Source: Luteimonas galliterrae (GTDB lineage: Bacteria; Pseudomonadota; Gammaproteobacteria; Xanthomonadales; Xanthomonadaceae). From it: DNA of 64,000 bases. How positions within the stretch are numbered: the stretch's first letter is position 1; every line of letters begins with the position of its first letter. Where the stretch lies: the NCBI RefSeq assembly GCF_023374055.1, contig NZ_JAMBEP010000001.1, positions 186,001 through 250,000 on the forward strand. The letters run 5' to 3'. The position numbers and the translations under genes are program-made. Positions 39,851 to 50,345 of the stretch are shown in pieces. The notes under the pieces were generated by a model. It did no database searches. It worked only from the letters and a program-made list of their open reading frames with translations, and was not told the DNA's origin.

Positions 39851-39861
39851 TGCTTCGGCGT

Positions 39862-39911
39862 GACCGCCGCCGTCTGCGTCGGGGGACGTCGCGGCGGCGG
39901 TCTACGCCTTT
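39862..39911 (+). terminator. Hairpin after the autotransporter gene
   Basis: GACCGCCGCC...GGCGGCGGTC with a ~21-base loop, then TCTACGCCTTTGTT. A strong stem but weak T-run. Confidence 0.6.
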
Positions 39912-39932
39912 GTTGATGACCTGCGAGTCAGC

Positions 39933-40421
39933 CTATCTCAATATGCCGGGTTCGGATGTTTTATCCGCCAACTTGCACTCGAGAATCGCCAAAAAGATAA
40001 AACGCTTTACATGCAGCGCTTTGCCTCTAATTCCGAAATTAATCACCGTGCCGGCCTCATCTAAATACATCTCCATCGTGCAGCATATTTGCTGAGAGAC
40101 CGATTGTTCGTATTGGTACGTGGTCGAGGATGTGTATGGGATTTGAGCATAAGGAAGGCTGCCGACGACGCCCGAAGTCGTGGAAGTAGCGGTCTGAGGC
40201 AGGGTGGTTCCCCATTCCCGGCTAGAGTGCCAGATGAATACCTTCTTGCCCATCAACTCGGTCTGTTCTTGAGGCATCCCGAAAGCAGCTACGACTTTTT
40301 CGACCGGCATCCCCATGAAGGGCGCGAGCGAGTTCATGATTTCAGGCTGGGTAGGAATGTATTCCCCTTGGCTCACACATCCCGTCGCCAGCAGCACAGT
40401 GACCAAGCAGATCTTGCGCAT
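39933..40421 (-). CDS. Small lipoprotein with SmpA/BamE-like features
   Basis: 162 residues with a lipobox (VLLATGC, Cys about 15). The PFMGMPVEKVVAAFGMPQEQ segment resembles the start of SmpA/OmlA-fold lipoproteins (GMSxxEVxxxLGxP), and the phrase KKVFIWHSSREW fits the following strand. A Ser/Thr/Tyr-rich loop follows, then MEMYLDEAGTVINFGIRG. The gene is clearly lower in GC than its neighbours, which suggests transfer. It points toward the autotransporter (convergent). Confidence 0.65.
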   Translation of the reverse strand: MRKICLVTVLLATGCVSQGEYIPTQPEIMNSLAPFMGMPVEKVVAAFGMPQEQTELMGKKVFIWHSSREWGTTLPQTATSTTSGVVGSLPYAQIPYTSSTTYQYEQSVSQQICCTMEMYLDEAGTVINFGIRGKALHVKRFIFLAILECKLADKTSEPGILR

Positions 40422-40441
40422 GACTGTTCCCCGGAAGTGGT

Positions 40442-40683
40442 GTGAACGAGCCTAGATCCAGAGAGGCGATACGGGAGATTTTGTTTGGGGGTATATATGG
40501 GGGTACGAAGATGATTTAGATGAATAAATATTATTTTATTTCAATATTTTATGCGTTTAATAAGGTTCTTATTTCCCACCAGATCAGCAGGAAAGGCTCG
40601 CGAAGGCGGGCCTTTTTGTTGAATGCCGCTAACGCCAAGAAGAATGCGGGGCCTCCGCAGGTGCTTCGATTTCGGCTCCTGCC
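40442..40683. other. AT-rich intergenic stretch with paired GGGGGTA motifs
   Basis: Includes gggggtatatatgggggtac (40490-40509), an AT-only run around 40520-40565, and ...cttatttcccacca followed by a tRNA-style terminator (40593-40617). No gene. Its composition is unlike the rest of the window. Confidence 0.6.
40593..40617 (+). terminator. Rho-independent terminator
   Basis: AAGGCTCGC-GAAG-GCGGGCCTT followed by TTTG. No gene ending on the plus strand lies directly before it, so it may be a leftover of a lost gene or tRNA. Confidence 0.7.
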
Positions 40684-42489
40684 TTAGGACATTCCCACGG
40701 ATTTCATGCGGTATGTATTGCGGCCTGCTTTTTTGGCTTCATACAGGGCCGAATCCGCCGCCGACATCAGCACCATGGCATCCGTCGGCGTGCTGGAAAA
40801 TGCGATTCCTACGCTCGTGGTCACCGTCAGGCTTTTTTCTTCGACAGGTATGGGGGCTTGCATCGCCTCGATCAGCTTGCGCGCGATGGTTTCCGCGGCA
40901 TCCGGCAAGGCTGCGTCTTCGACGATCACTACGAACTCATCGCCTCCCAGGCGGGCGACCAGGTCGGTGCTGCGCACGCTGTTTGCCAGCCGTCGCGCGA
41001 AGGCCCGCAGGATCCCATCCCCTACGGCGTGTCCGTGGTTGTCGTTGATGAGCTTGAAGCGGTCGACGTCGAGATACATCAGGGCGATCGGCAACCGATG
41101 CCGTTGCGCCCTGCCCAGCGCGACCGACAAGCGCTCGTCGAACTGGCGGCGGTTGGCCAAGCCCGTGAGCGTATCGACTCGGGCCAGCCGCTCCAGCTCC
41201 AGCCGGCTCGCATGCAGCGCCTGTTCGGCAGCCACTCGCCGGCTGATGTCGCGGCCGGCATAGATGATGTCCATTTCGCCGGCCCTGTCTTCGCTGGGGA
41301 TCGGGCGGGTCACCGCTTCTACCCAGACGTAGTGGCCGTCCTTGTGGCGGACGCGATAGATCGCGGTCTGCGGCTCGCCCGAAGCGATCACCTCGGCCAT
41401 GGCCTGCGCTTGGCGGTCGCGATCGTCCGGGTGGACCAGTCCCCAGCGCGACGTGAGCATTTCGGCCGGCTCCCAGCCGAGCATGTCCTTGGCCGAAGGC
41501 GAGACGTAGAGCCTCTCGCCGTTGCTGCGCATCCGCACTACCACGTCGTGCGAATAGTCCGCGAGCATCCGGTAGCGGTGTTCGCTTTCGCGCACGCGCG
41601 CAGTGAGCCGTTTGCGTTCGGCCATGGCCAAGGCGACCGGAATGGTCATCAGGCAGCCGCCTGCGATATAGATCTGCAGGAGAGCGATGCGCCCGGTCGT
41701 GCCGATATCCTGCACCAGCCACAGCGGACCTCTGCCCATCGACGTGGCGATGCTGCCGATGGTGGCGAGCAGGATCACGCCGACGGCCACGCCGGCGAAG
41801 CGGTGCCGGAACGCGCCTAAAAGCAAGGGCGGATAGGCCATGAAAAGGATGGGATAGTCGAAATTGAAGACGACGATGCTGATCGCGGCCACCAGCAGCA
41901 TGCTGCCGATGAAACTCCAACGCCGTCCGGGCGCGCCGAATAGATCCAGCCCTTCGCGAAGCACGACCAGGGTCGAGGTCGCCACGATCACCATGCCGAC
42001 GACGTGAGCCGCATACCAGCCGACGAAGTTCATCAGGAACGAACTGGCGTAGAGCAGGGAAGTGACCGACGCCGCCAGCGACCCGGATATGGCGCAGGCC
42101 GCCAGCGTGCTGCCGGTCGCGATGCCGCCCAGGCTGATCCAACGCTTGGGGTCGCCTACATCCGGCACCAAGCGCCTGACGACGCCGGCGACGATCAACA
42201 CCTCAATCAGATTGCTGACGCCTATCGAAGCGGCATACGGCACCGAATAGCCGGATACCAACTGCCCAGCGACGTCGGCCGTCAAGCCTGCCGCCACGTA
42301 ACCCGGCCATGAGTGCGTGGGCCGGGACAGCAACCACCCGGTGAAGATGCCGTTGCCGATCCAGATCGCGGCCAGCTCGCCGGGCCCCCGCGCCAAGGTG
42401 AGCGACAGCCAAGCCGTCGCGCCGATCAGCAGCGCCATGGCCGATCGGTCGAGCCACAGGCGGCGCGGCGTAGCCGGGGAACTGTTCAC
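40684..42489 (-). CDS. Membrane diguanylate cyclase (MASE1-PAS-GGDEF)
   Basis: 601 residues. N-terminal MASE1-like sensor with about eight membrane helices (residues 15-300, including ELAAIWIGNGIFTGWLL), a PAS domain (about 310-425, YRMLADYSHDVVVRM ... YVWVEAVTRPI), and a GGDEF domain (about 430-595) with intact active-site ARLGGDEFVVIVED. The RxxD inhibitory site (RSTD) sits five residues before GGDEF, so product inhibition by cyclic di-GMP is expected. It makes cyclic di-GMP in response to an unknown signal. Divergent from radA. Confidence 0.93.
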   Translation of the reverse strand: MNSSPATPRRLWLDRSAMALLIGATAWLSLTLARGPGELAAIWIGNGIFTGWLLSRPTHSWPGYVAAGLTADVAGQLVSGYSVPYAASIGVSNLIEVLIVAGVVRRLVPDVGDPKRWISLGGIATGSTLAACAISGSLAASVTSLLYASSFLMNFVGWYAAHVVGMVIVATSTLVVLREGLDLFGAPGRRWSFIGSMLLVAAISIVVFNFDYPILFMAYPPLLLGAFRHRFAGVAVGVILLATIGSIATSMGRGPLWLVQDIGTTGRIALLQIYIAGGCLMTIPVALAMAERKRLTARVRESEHRYRMLADYSHDVVVRMRSNGERLYVSPSAKDMLGWEPAEMLTSRWGLVHPDDRDRQAQAMAEVIASGEPQTAIYRVRHKDGHYVWVEAVTRPIPSEDRAGEMDIIYAGRDISRRVAAEQALHASRLELERLARVDTLTGLANRRQFDERLSVALGRAQRHRLPIALMYLDVDRFKLINDNHGHAVGDGILRAFARRLANSVRSTDLVARLGGDEFVVIVEDAALPDAAETIARKLIEAMQAPIPVEEKSLTVTTSVGIAFSSTPTDAMVLMSAADSALYEAKKAGRNTYRMKSVGMS

Positions 42490-42624
42490 ACCGACCTCTC
42501 GTCCCGGAGGGGTGCGCCCGATCTTATCTTAAGGCGCATGCGGCGGCGGTGGGCGCCGTCCGAAGTCTCGCGAAAAGAGACGCCGGGCCGCTACAGTAGC
42601 CGCAGTCGATCATCGGAAGAATCC

Positions 42625-44019
<1,395 letters not shown>

Positions 44020-44036
44020 CCGCGTTTCGCTTTTAG

Positions 44037-44192
44037 CCGTCATTCCCGCGAAGGCTGAAATCCAGTGACTTTGGCTTCTCCAGAAAGCGACGACGCGATC
44101 TGCCGTTCCGCGCGCCCTCACCCAACCCTCTCCCGCAAGCGGGAGAGGGCTAAAGCTAAGTCACTGGATTCCCGCCTTCGCGGGAATGACGG
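44037..44192. repeat. Inverted-repeat element (GTCATTCCCGCGAA family) with a second element nested inside
   Basis: Outer arms match the 12612 copy, including the cagtgactt flanks. Inside lies ccctctcccgcaagcgggaga, a short hairpin of the CTCTCCC family. It separates the convergent radA and emrB-type genes. Confidence 0.85.
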
Positions 44193-44209
44193 CTCAAGAG
44201 CAACGCCGG

Positions 44210-45772
44210 TCAATGCCCGCCGCTCGCCGCAGGTCCCAGCTTCGCCGCGAATGGCGGCTTGGCGACCCACACGAACAGGATCACCACCAGGAAGATGATG
44301 CCCAGCAGGTGGAAGATCTCGTTGAAGCCGATCTGCGCGGCCTGGTTGGAGATCATCCGTTCCATCATCGCCGCGCCGCGCTGCAAGTCGCCGCCGCCCA
44401 TGCGGGCGAGCGTGTCGATGGTCGCCGAATCATAGGCCGACAATTTCTCGGTGAGATGCGCGTGGTGCACGGCGCCGCGCTCGGTCCAAGCATACGTAGT
44501 CAGCGAGGCCGCGAAACTGCCACCCAGCGTGCGCATGAACGTCGCCAGCCCCGAACCGGCCGCGATCTCGTGCGGTTGCAGGTCCGACAGCAGTATCTGC
44601 AGCACCGGCATGAAGAACAGCGCCACGCCGAAGCCCTGGAACAGCTGCACCAGCGCGATGTGGTTGAAATCCACGTCCAGGTTGAACCCGGCGCGGGCGA
44701 AGCTGGTCAGCGACATCGCGATGAAGGCGAACGAGGCCAGCCAGCGCAAATCGAACTTGTGCGCGTACTTGCCGACGAACGGCGTCAGCAGTACCGGCAA
44801 GATGCCGATCGGCGCGGTCGCGAAACCGGCCCATATCGCGGTGAAACCCAGATTGCGCTGCAGCCACAACGGCACCAGGATGCCGACGCTGAAGAACGCC
44901 GCGTAAGCCACCACCATCGCGGCCGTGCCGGCGCTGAAGTTGCGGTGCCGGAACAGCTTCAGATTGACGATCGGATCCTTGTCGGTCAATTCCCAAATCA
45001 CGAACACCGCCAGCGAGATCGCCGACACGATCGCCAGGATCACGATCAGGTTGGAGCGGAACCAGTCTTCGTCGTTGCCCAGGTCGAGCAGGATCTGCAG
45101 CGCGCCCACGCCCAGCACCAGCGTAATCAGGCCGACGTAGTCCATCTTCGGCTTTTCGAGCCGTTCGGGCCGGCCGCGCAACTGGCTGCCGACGACCAAG
45201 CTGGCGAAGATGCCGATCGGCACGTTGATGAAGAAGATCCATTCCCAGCTGTAGTTGTCGGTGATCCAGCCGCCGAGGATCGGGCCCGCGATCGGCGCGA
45301 CCACCGTTACCATCGCCAGCAGCGCGATCGCCTGGCCTCGCTTCTGCGGCGGATAGATCGAGATCAGCAATGCCTGCGTGATCGGGTACATCGGCCCGGC
45401 GACGAACCCCTGCAGCGCGCGCGCGGCGACCAGCAGGCCCATGCTGTTCGCAAGGCCGCACAACAAGGACGCGATCACGAACAGGAACGTCGCCCAGACG
45501 AACAGTTTGCGCTCGCCGAAATGGCGCGTCAGCCAACCGGTCAGCGGCAGCGCGATCGCATTGCTGACGGCGAACGATGTGATCACCCAAGTCGCCTGGT
45601 TGGCGCTGCCGCCCAGGTTGCCGGAGATCGTCGGCAGCGAGACGTTGGCGATCGTCAGGTCCAATACCTGCATGAACGACGCGAGCGCCAAGCCGAGCGT
45701 GGTCAGCGCGAGATTTGGCGGACGGAAGCCGGCTTGCGGCGCCGGCGCGGCGGCAGTGGCGGTTGCGGACAT
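44210..45772 (-). CDS. emrB: EmrB/QacA-type drug:proton antiporter (MFS, DHA2 family)
   Basis: 520 residues with 14 membrane segments. DHA2 motifs are visible: VLDLTIANVSLPTI in helix 1, GWLTRHFGERKLFVWAT, GPILGGWITDNYSWEWIFFINVPIG (motif C region). It exports hydrophobic toxicants through the tripartite pump formed with the EmrA-like and outer-membrane proteins encoded just upstream. Last gene of the marR-omf-emrA-emrB operon; 88 bases from emrA. Confidence 0.92.
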   Translation of the reverse strand: MSATATAAAPAPQAGFRPPNLALTTLGLALASFMQVLDLTIANVSLPTISGNLGGSANQATWVITSFAVSNAIALPLTGWLTRHFGERKLFVWATFLFVIASLLCGLANSMGLLVAARALQGFVAGPMYPITQALLISIYPPQKRGQAIALLAMVTVVAPIAGPILGGWITDNYSWEWIFFINVPIGIFASLVVGSQLRGRPERLEKPKMDYVGLITLVLGVGALQILLDLGNDEDWFRSNLIVILAIVSAISLAVFVIWELTDKDPIVNLKLFRHRNFSAGTAAMVVAYAAFFSVGILVPLWLQRNLGFTAIWAGFATAPIGILPVLLTPFVGKYAHKFDLRWLASFAFIAMSLTSFARAGFNLDVDFNHIALVQLFQGFGVALFFMPVLQILLSDLQPHEIAAGSGLATFMRTLGGSFAASLTTYAWTERGAVHHAHLTEKLSAYDSATIDTLARMGGGDLQRGAAMMERMISNQAAQIGFNEIFHLLGIIFLVVILFVWVAKPPFAAKLGPAASGGH

Positions 45773-45860
45773 GGGATTACCTGATCGGATATGCGCCGGG
45801 AGTCGCGGCTATCGGAAAAGATGCCCGGATGCGGTGCGGGGCCCGCACCCAGGCGGGGGA

Positions 45861-47051
45861 TCAGCTGTGGCGCGCCGGCAGGTTGTCGCGAATGATCTTG
45901 TCGATCAGCGCTTCGGCATCGGTCAGTTGTTTGGCGTAGGCCTGCGTGCTCAGCAACGGCTTGCTGGACGCGGCATTGGCCAGCACGGCGCCGTTCTGGT
46001 CGCGCAGGCTCACGTCCACGCTCATGCTCAAGCCCAGGCGCAAGGGGTGCTCGATCACCTGTTTCTGGTCCAGTTCGATGCGCACCGGCACACGCTGCAC
46101 GATCTTGATCCAATTGCCGCTGGCGTTCTGCGCCGGCAGCAGGGCGAAGGCGCTGCCGGTGCCCAAGCCCAGGCTGGCGACCTTGCCGTTGTAGGTGACG
46201 TCGTTGCCGTACAAATCCGAATGCAGCTCGACCGGTTGGCCGATGCGCATCTTGTGCAATTGCGTTTCCTTGAAATTGGCGTCGACCCAGACCTGTTCCA
46301 GCGGCACGATGGTCATCAGCGTGGTGCCCGGCTGCACGCGCTGGCCGAGCTGCACGCTGCGCTTGGCGACGTAGCCCGAAACCGGCGCGACGATCGACGA
46401 CCGCTGCAGGTTCAAGTAGGCCTGGCGCAACTGCGCCGCGGCGGCTTGCACTTGCGGCTGGTTGGCCACGGTGGTGGCATCGACCAGGGCGCGGTTGCGC
46501 GAGAGGTTGCCGCTGGAGGCGCGCAGGCCGGCTTCGAGCACGGCCAGTTCGTTGCGGGCGTGCGCCAGTTCTTCGGCCGAGACCGCGCCATTGGCGACCA
46601 GGCCCACGCGGCGCTGCAGATCGGCGCGCGCGCGCTGCACCGAGGCTTGGCGTGCGGCCAGGTCGGCCTGGCCGGCATCGACCGCGCTGTACAGGCCGCG
46701 CACCTGCCGCACCGTATTGGCGAGATTGGCGACAGACTGTTCGTACGCGACCTTGGCGTCGTTCGGATCCAGTCGCACCAGCACCTGCCCGGCGGCGACC
46801 TTCATGCCGTCGTCGGCGCCGATGCTGACCACGGTGCCGAGCGTCTGCGGCGTGATGCTGACCACGTTGCCTTGCACATAAGCATCGTCGGTGTCTTCGT
46901 GCCAGCGCGCGACCGTGAAGTAATAGACCGTCCAGACGATCGCGGCCAGCACCACCACGGACAGCAGGATGAGCAGCGCCTTGCGGCGCTTGCCGTTCTT
47001 GGGCGCGACCGGCGCCGGAGTCGCGGCTTTCGGGTTGATTTCGGTAGTCAT
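45861..47051 (-). CDS. emrA: EmrA-type periplasmic membrane-fusion protein (HlyD family)
   Basis: 396 residues. One N-terminal membrane helix (about 25-45, ALLILLSVVVLAAIVWTVYYF), then lipoyl-like halves (DDAYVQGNVVSITPQTLGTV and APVSGYVAKRSVQLGQRV) around a coiled-coil hairpin, then a beta-barrel. It couples the EmrB-type permease to the outer-membrane channel. Confidence 0.92.
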   Translation of the reverse strand: MTTEINPKAATPAPVAPKNGKRRKALLILLSVVVLAAIVWTVYYFTVARWHEDTDDAYVQGNVVSITPQTLGTVVSIGADDGMKVAAGQVLVRLDPNDAKVAYEQSVANLANTVRQVRGLYSAVDAGQADLAARQASVQRARADLQRRVGLVANGAVSAEELAHARNELAVLEAGLRASSGNLSRNRALVDATTVANQPQVQAAAAQLRQAYLNLQRSSIVAPVSGYVAKRSVQLGQRVQPGTTLMTIVPLEQVWVDANFKETQLHKMRIGQPVELHSDLYGNDVTYNGKVASLGLGTGSAFALLPAQNASGNWIKIVQRVPVRIELDQKQVIEHPLRLGLSMSVDVSLRDQNGAVLANAASSKPLLSTQAYAKQLTDAEALIDKIIRDNLPARHS

Positions 47052-47081
47052 GGCGTGGGGGCCTTGGTAAAAACGAATCGA

Positions 47082-48554
47082 TTATTGGGAAGCGGTGCGG
47101 GCGGATGGCGGCGCATTCAGCGCCAGACCGCCGCCGAGCGCGCGATCGAGGTCGACCGTCGCCGCGTAGCGCTGCGCCTGCAGCGCGGTCAATTGTTGTT
47201 CGAGCTGCAGCAAGGGACGCTGCACGGACAGCACGTCGAGCTGCGTGCCCAGGCCGGCGCGGTAACGCGCGTCGGCGACTTGCAACGCGGATTTCGAGGC
47301 GTCGCGCGCGCGGTTGGCGGCGGCGATCTGCGCGTCCAGCGACCGCGCGGCCTGCAGCGCGTCGGTGACTTCGCGCAGCGCCATCACCAGCGTTTGGTTG
47401 TAGTCGGCCACGGCCAGGTCGTAATCGGCGTCGCTTTTGGCGAGCGTGCTGCGCAGGCGGCCGCCGTCGAAGATCGGCAGGCTGATCGCCGGGCCGCCGA
47501 AACCGAGCAGCGCGTCGCCGCCGAACAGGTCGGACAAGCCGGAAGACGCCAGGCCGACCAGCGCATTGAGATTGACGCTGGGCTTGAACGCGGCCTTGCT
47601 CGCATCGATGCCGCGGCTCGCCGCTTCCACCCGCCAGCGTGCGGCAACGACGTCGGCGCGATGGCCGAGCAGTTCGCTGGGCAATACGTCCGGCACGGCA
47701 GGCGCGGGCGCGGCCAGCAGTTTCGGCGGCGCGATATCCAGGCCGCGGTCCGGGCCCTTGCCCAGCATCGCGGCCAGCGCATTGCGCAGCGCGTCGATCT
47801 GCTGCTGCGCGGCCTGCGCCTGCTGTTGGGCGCTGGCGATCGCGCTTTCGGCCTGGCGCAGTTGCAGGTCGTTGTCGAGTCCCGCATCGACGCGCTGTTG
47901 GCTGAGGCCGGACAGGCGCGATGAGCGCCGCTCTTCGTTCTTGGCGACGTCGAGCGCGGCGTAAGCCTGCGACAACGACACATAAGCGCGTGCGATGTTC
48001 GAAGAAAGCGCCAGCCTTGCCGCCTGCGCATCCACCTCGGCGGCGCGCGCCTGGCCCACGGCGGCTTCGTACTGCGCGCGATGGCCGCCCCAAAGATCGG
48101 GCGACCATTTGAAGTCGAGCATCAGCACCGTGCTGGCTTGCAGGTCGCCGCCGATCGGCGGCGGCACCAGCGTTTCGGGCGCCTGTACGCCGGTGTACTG
48201 CGCGCTCGCGCCGAGCGTGGGCTTGCGCGCGGCGTCGGCCAGGCCGGCTTGCGCTTGCGCCTGGCGCAGGCGCGCATCGGCCGCCGCCAAGGTCGGCGTG
48301 CCTTGCAAAGCTTCGCGGATCAGCGCATCGAGTTGCGGATCGCCGAGCGCGGTCCACCAATCCTGTTTGGGGAAGGCGGCATCGCTGAGCTTGTATTCGC
48401 CGAAGCTGCGCGATGCAGCCAGGGTGTCGGCATCGGTGGGGCGGCCTTCCGGCGCCAGGCCGCGCGTGCTCGCGCAGCCGGCAAGGAGCAGCGCGGAAAC
48501 GAGGAGCGCAATCGCCGGCAAGGCGCGGCGGGATTGGGGGGCGGTGCGGGACAT
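47082..48554 (-). CDS. Outer-membrane efflux lipoprotein (NodT/OprM family)
   Basis: 490 residues with a lipobox (LLLAGC, Cys about 26), two TolC-like repeats of long helices and the motif LLGFGGPAISLPIFDGGRLRS. It forms the trimeric outer-membrane duct of the pump. It starts 3 bases after the marR stop and is followed by emrA at 30 bases, so the four genes form one operon. Confidence 0.92.
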   Translation of the reverse strand: MSRTAPQSRRALPAIALLVSALLLAGCASTRGLAPEGRPTDADTLAASRSFGEYKLSDAAFPKQDWWTALGDPQLDALIREALQGTPTLAAADARLRQAQAQAGLADAARKPTLGASAQYTGVQAPETLVPPPIGGDLQASTVLMLDFKWSPDLWGGHRAQYEAAVGQARAAEVDAQAARLALSSNIARAYVSLSQAYAALDVAKNEERRSSRLSGLSQQRVDAGLDNDLQLRQAESAIASAQQQAQAAQQQIDALRNALAAMLGKGPDRGLDIAPPKLLAAPAPAVPDVLPSELLGHRADVVAARWRVEAASRGIDASKAAFKPSVNLNALVGLASSGLSDLFGGDALLGFGGPAISLPIFDGGRLRSTLAKSDADYDLAVADYNQTLVMALREVTDALQAARSLDAQIAAANRARDASKSALQVADARYRAGLGTQLDVLSVQRPLLQLEQQLTALQAQRYAATVDLDRALGGGLALNAPPSARTASQ

Positions 48555-48557
48555 GGA

Positions 48558-49016
48558 TCAATCACCCGATAGGGAAAGGTTGTCGCGTACTCGTTCGAGT
48601 AGGAGCGTGAGTTGTTCGCGCTCGGCGTCGTTCATGCCGGACATGGCACGTTCGCGCACTCGCATCCCGCATTCGTTGATGTCGCGCCAGATGACGGCGC
48701 CGGCATCGGTCAGATGGATGTGCAAGGCGCGGCGATCGGCGGGATCGTCGACGCGCACGATCAGGCCTTTGGCTTCGAGCTTGTCCAACAAGCGGGTCAT
48801 CGCGCCGGGATTCAGCTCCGCGGCGCGAGCCAGGTCGGTCACGCTGGCGATGCCGTCGGCCAGCTTTTTGATCGTGACGTACTGGCTGAAGGTCAGGTCA
48901 TGGCCGGCCTTGGCGAGCTCGTCTTCCATCCGCGCCCAAAGGTTGTCGCGGACCTGGCGGATCAGCAGGCCGAGCGTGGATCCGCTGCAGGCTGCGTTGG
49001 ACGGGGTCGTTTTCAT
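48558..49016 (-). CDS. MarR-family transcriptional repressor
   Basis: 152 residues from the ATG at 49016 (MKTTPSNAACSG). Winged helix: DLTFSQYVTIKKLADG, the recognition helix region DLARAAELNPGAMTRLLDKLE, and the wing RVDDPADRRALHIHLT. First gene of the efflux operon and probably its own ligand-released repressor. An upstream in-frame ATG at 49043 would place translation within the promoter and is rejected. Confidence 0.92.
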   Translation of the reverse strand: MKTTPSNAACSGSTLGLLIRQVRDNLWARMEDELAKAGHDLTFSQYVTIKKLADGIASVTDLARAAELNPGAMTRLLDKLEAKGLIVRVDDPADRRALHIHLTDAGAVIWRDINECGMRVRERAMSGMNDAEREQLTLLLERVRDNLSLSGD

Positions 49017-49031
49017 GGGGCGGCATATTGC

Positions 49032-49066
49032 TACCCCTAACAATATTTGTCAATGCAATTATTGTT
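49032..49066 (-). promoter_or_regulatory. Promoter and palindromic operator of the marR-efflux operon
   Basis: An inverted repeat AACAATATTTG-TCAATG-CAATTATTGTT (49039-49066; 10 of 11 positions pair) overlaps a minus-strand -35 TTGACA (49053-49048). CAATAT follows at 17 bases as a weak -10. This is the expected position for MarR autorepression. Confidence 0.72.
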
Positions 49067-49187
49067 TCAGCAATAGAACATCGAGTTCAACTCGCTATAT
49101 CTAATAAAATCAAACAGTTAATTAAACTTACCTAGCCGCGGCCCGACTCGAGATTGACACACTGTCCATTGGCTGACGAAACCGCTT
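49067..49187. other. AT-rich spacer upstream of the efflux operon
   Basis: Low-GC sequence (ctatatctaataaaatcaaacagttaattaaac style) with no gene; contains a TTGACA at 49154. Nothing else recognisable. Confidence 0.5.
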
Positions 49188-49189
49188 TG

Positions 49190-49386
49190 TAGGTGCGAAT
49201 TCATTACGCACGCTCTTGGGCCCGAACACTGCGTCGTAGGAGCGGCTTCGACCTCGAGTTTTACGGCTGTCGTCCCGAGCGAAGCGAGGGGCTTGCCTAT
49301 ACGTGGCGAAGAGCATGTCCCTCGCTTCGCTCGGGGTGACAGCAAAGATCAAAAGCTCGCGGCTGAAGCCGCTCTTACGAAGAGCC
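49190..49386. repeat. Composite repeat: REP halves interrupted by another hairpin
   Basis: Order: a half copy of the TAGGTGCGAATTCATT repeat (49190), a left REP arm (49229-49256), a GTCCCGAGCGAAGCGAGGG hairpin (49269-49344), and the matching right REP arm ending at 49386. No gene between 49017 and 49403. Confidence 0.75.
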
Positions 49387-49403
49387 GTCGCGTCTTGCGA
49401 GGA

Positions 49404-50192
49404 TCAGACGCGCTTGAGCAGCAGCTCCAGCACGAACTTGCTGCCGAAGAACGCCAGGATCAGCAAGGCCATCGCGGCAAGCGTCCAGCGCACCGCGACG
49501 GCGCCGCGCCAGCCGTAGCGCCAGCGGCCCAGCAACAAAGCGCCGAAGGCCAGCCAGGACAGCACGCTCAACACGGTCTTGTGCACCAGGTGCTGCGCGA
49601 ACAGGTTCTCGACGAACAGCATCCCGGTCAGCAGCGTGGCGGTGAGCAGGATGAAGCCGACCGCGATGGTGCGGAACAGCAGCGATTCCAATTCGGTCAG
49701 CGGCGGCAATGCACGCAACCAACCTCGGAATTCGCGCCGGCGCAGCGCGCGCTCTTGCGTCCACAACATGATCGCCAGCAAGGCCGCGACCGCGAGCGTG
49801 GCGTAGGCGAGCAGGGCGCACCAGGCGTGCAGTTGCAGGCGCCAGTCGAGCGCTTCGCCATGCACGTGGCCATACCCGGCATAGGCCAGCAATGAAGCGG
49901 CTGCGACCGGGAAGACGATCACACCCAGCGCCGCCATCCGCCCGGTCGCGCCGAACGCGGCGGTTAAGGCCGCCATGCCCAGGCCGACCAGGGACAGTGC
50001 CGCGAAGAAATGCAGGTCCGTGCCGCCGCTTTGGCGCCAGCCGAGGATGTGGACGATCGCGTGCAGGACGACCGCCGGCAGCGCCGGCAATAGCCAGCCC
50101 GCGGAAATCCGGCCCTCGTCGCGGACCACGGCCCCGACCAGCAGGCCGGCGGCGGCGAGATAGAGCAGGGCGGCGATGAGAACGATTGTCAT
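49404..50192 (-). CDS. CcsA/YpjD-like inner-membrane protein (cytochrome c assembly superfamily)
   Basis: 262 residues, about eight membrane helices, with the conserved core HAWCALLAYATLAVAALLAIML and ENLFAQHLVHKTVLSVLSWL, whose histidines resemble the haem ligands of the CcsA/CcmC superfamily. The classic WWD motif is not evident, so a true haem-handling role is uncertain. It is divergent from ffh, the usual ypjD/ffh arrangement in gammaproteobacteria. Start at 50192 (MTIVLIAALLYL). Confidence 0.82.
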   Translation of the reverse strand: MTIVLIAALLYLAAAGLLVGAVVRDEGRISAGWLLPALPAVVLHAIVHILGWRQSGGTDLHFFAALSLVGLGMAALTAAFGATGRMAALGVIVFPVAAASLLAYAGYGHVHGEALDWRLQLHAWCALLAYATLAVAALLAIMLWTQERALRRREFRGWLRALPPLTELESLLFRTIAVGFILLTATLLTGMLFVENLFAQHLVHKTVLSVLSWLAFGALLLGRWRYGWRGAVAVRWTLAAMALLILAFFGSKFVLELLLKRV

Positions 50193-50228
50193 CGGCGCAG
50201 TGTCGCACAAGGCGGGCTTTGTGGCGTC

Positions 50229-50327
50229 GGCTTTTGTGGGAGCGGCTTCAGCCGCGAGCTTTTCGGCATCCGTGGAACACGACCCCATGCGAAGAGCTCG
50301 CGGCTGAAGCCGCTCCCACAAAAAAGC
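50229..50327. repeat. REP-like inverted pair 7
   Basis: GTGGGAGCGGCTTCAGCC-type arms, between the divergent ypjD-like and ffh genes. Confidence 0.9.
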
Positions 50328-50345
50328 CCCGGCAGGGCCACGGGC

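Noticed and set aside
40500-40620. A complete tRNA gene before the terminator at 40593
   Set aside because: There is a CCCACCA-like end, but no T-arm, anticodon arm or acceptor partner can be drawn.
45378-48561. Very long frames (848 and 952 codons) across the efflux operon
   Set aside because: They are shadows of the emrA/outer-membrane-factor genes in other frames, with low-complexity composition and no domain signals.
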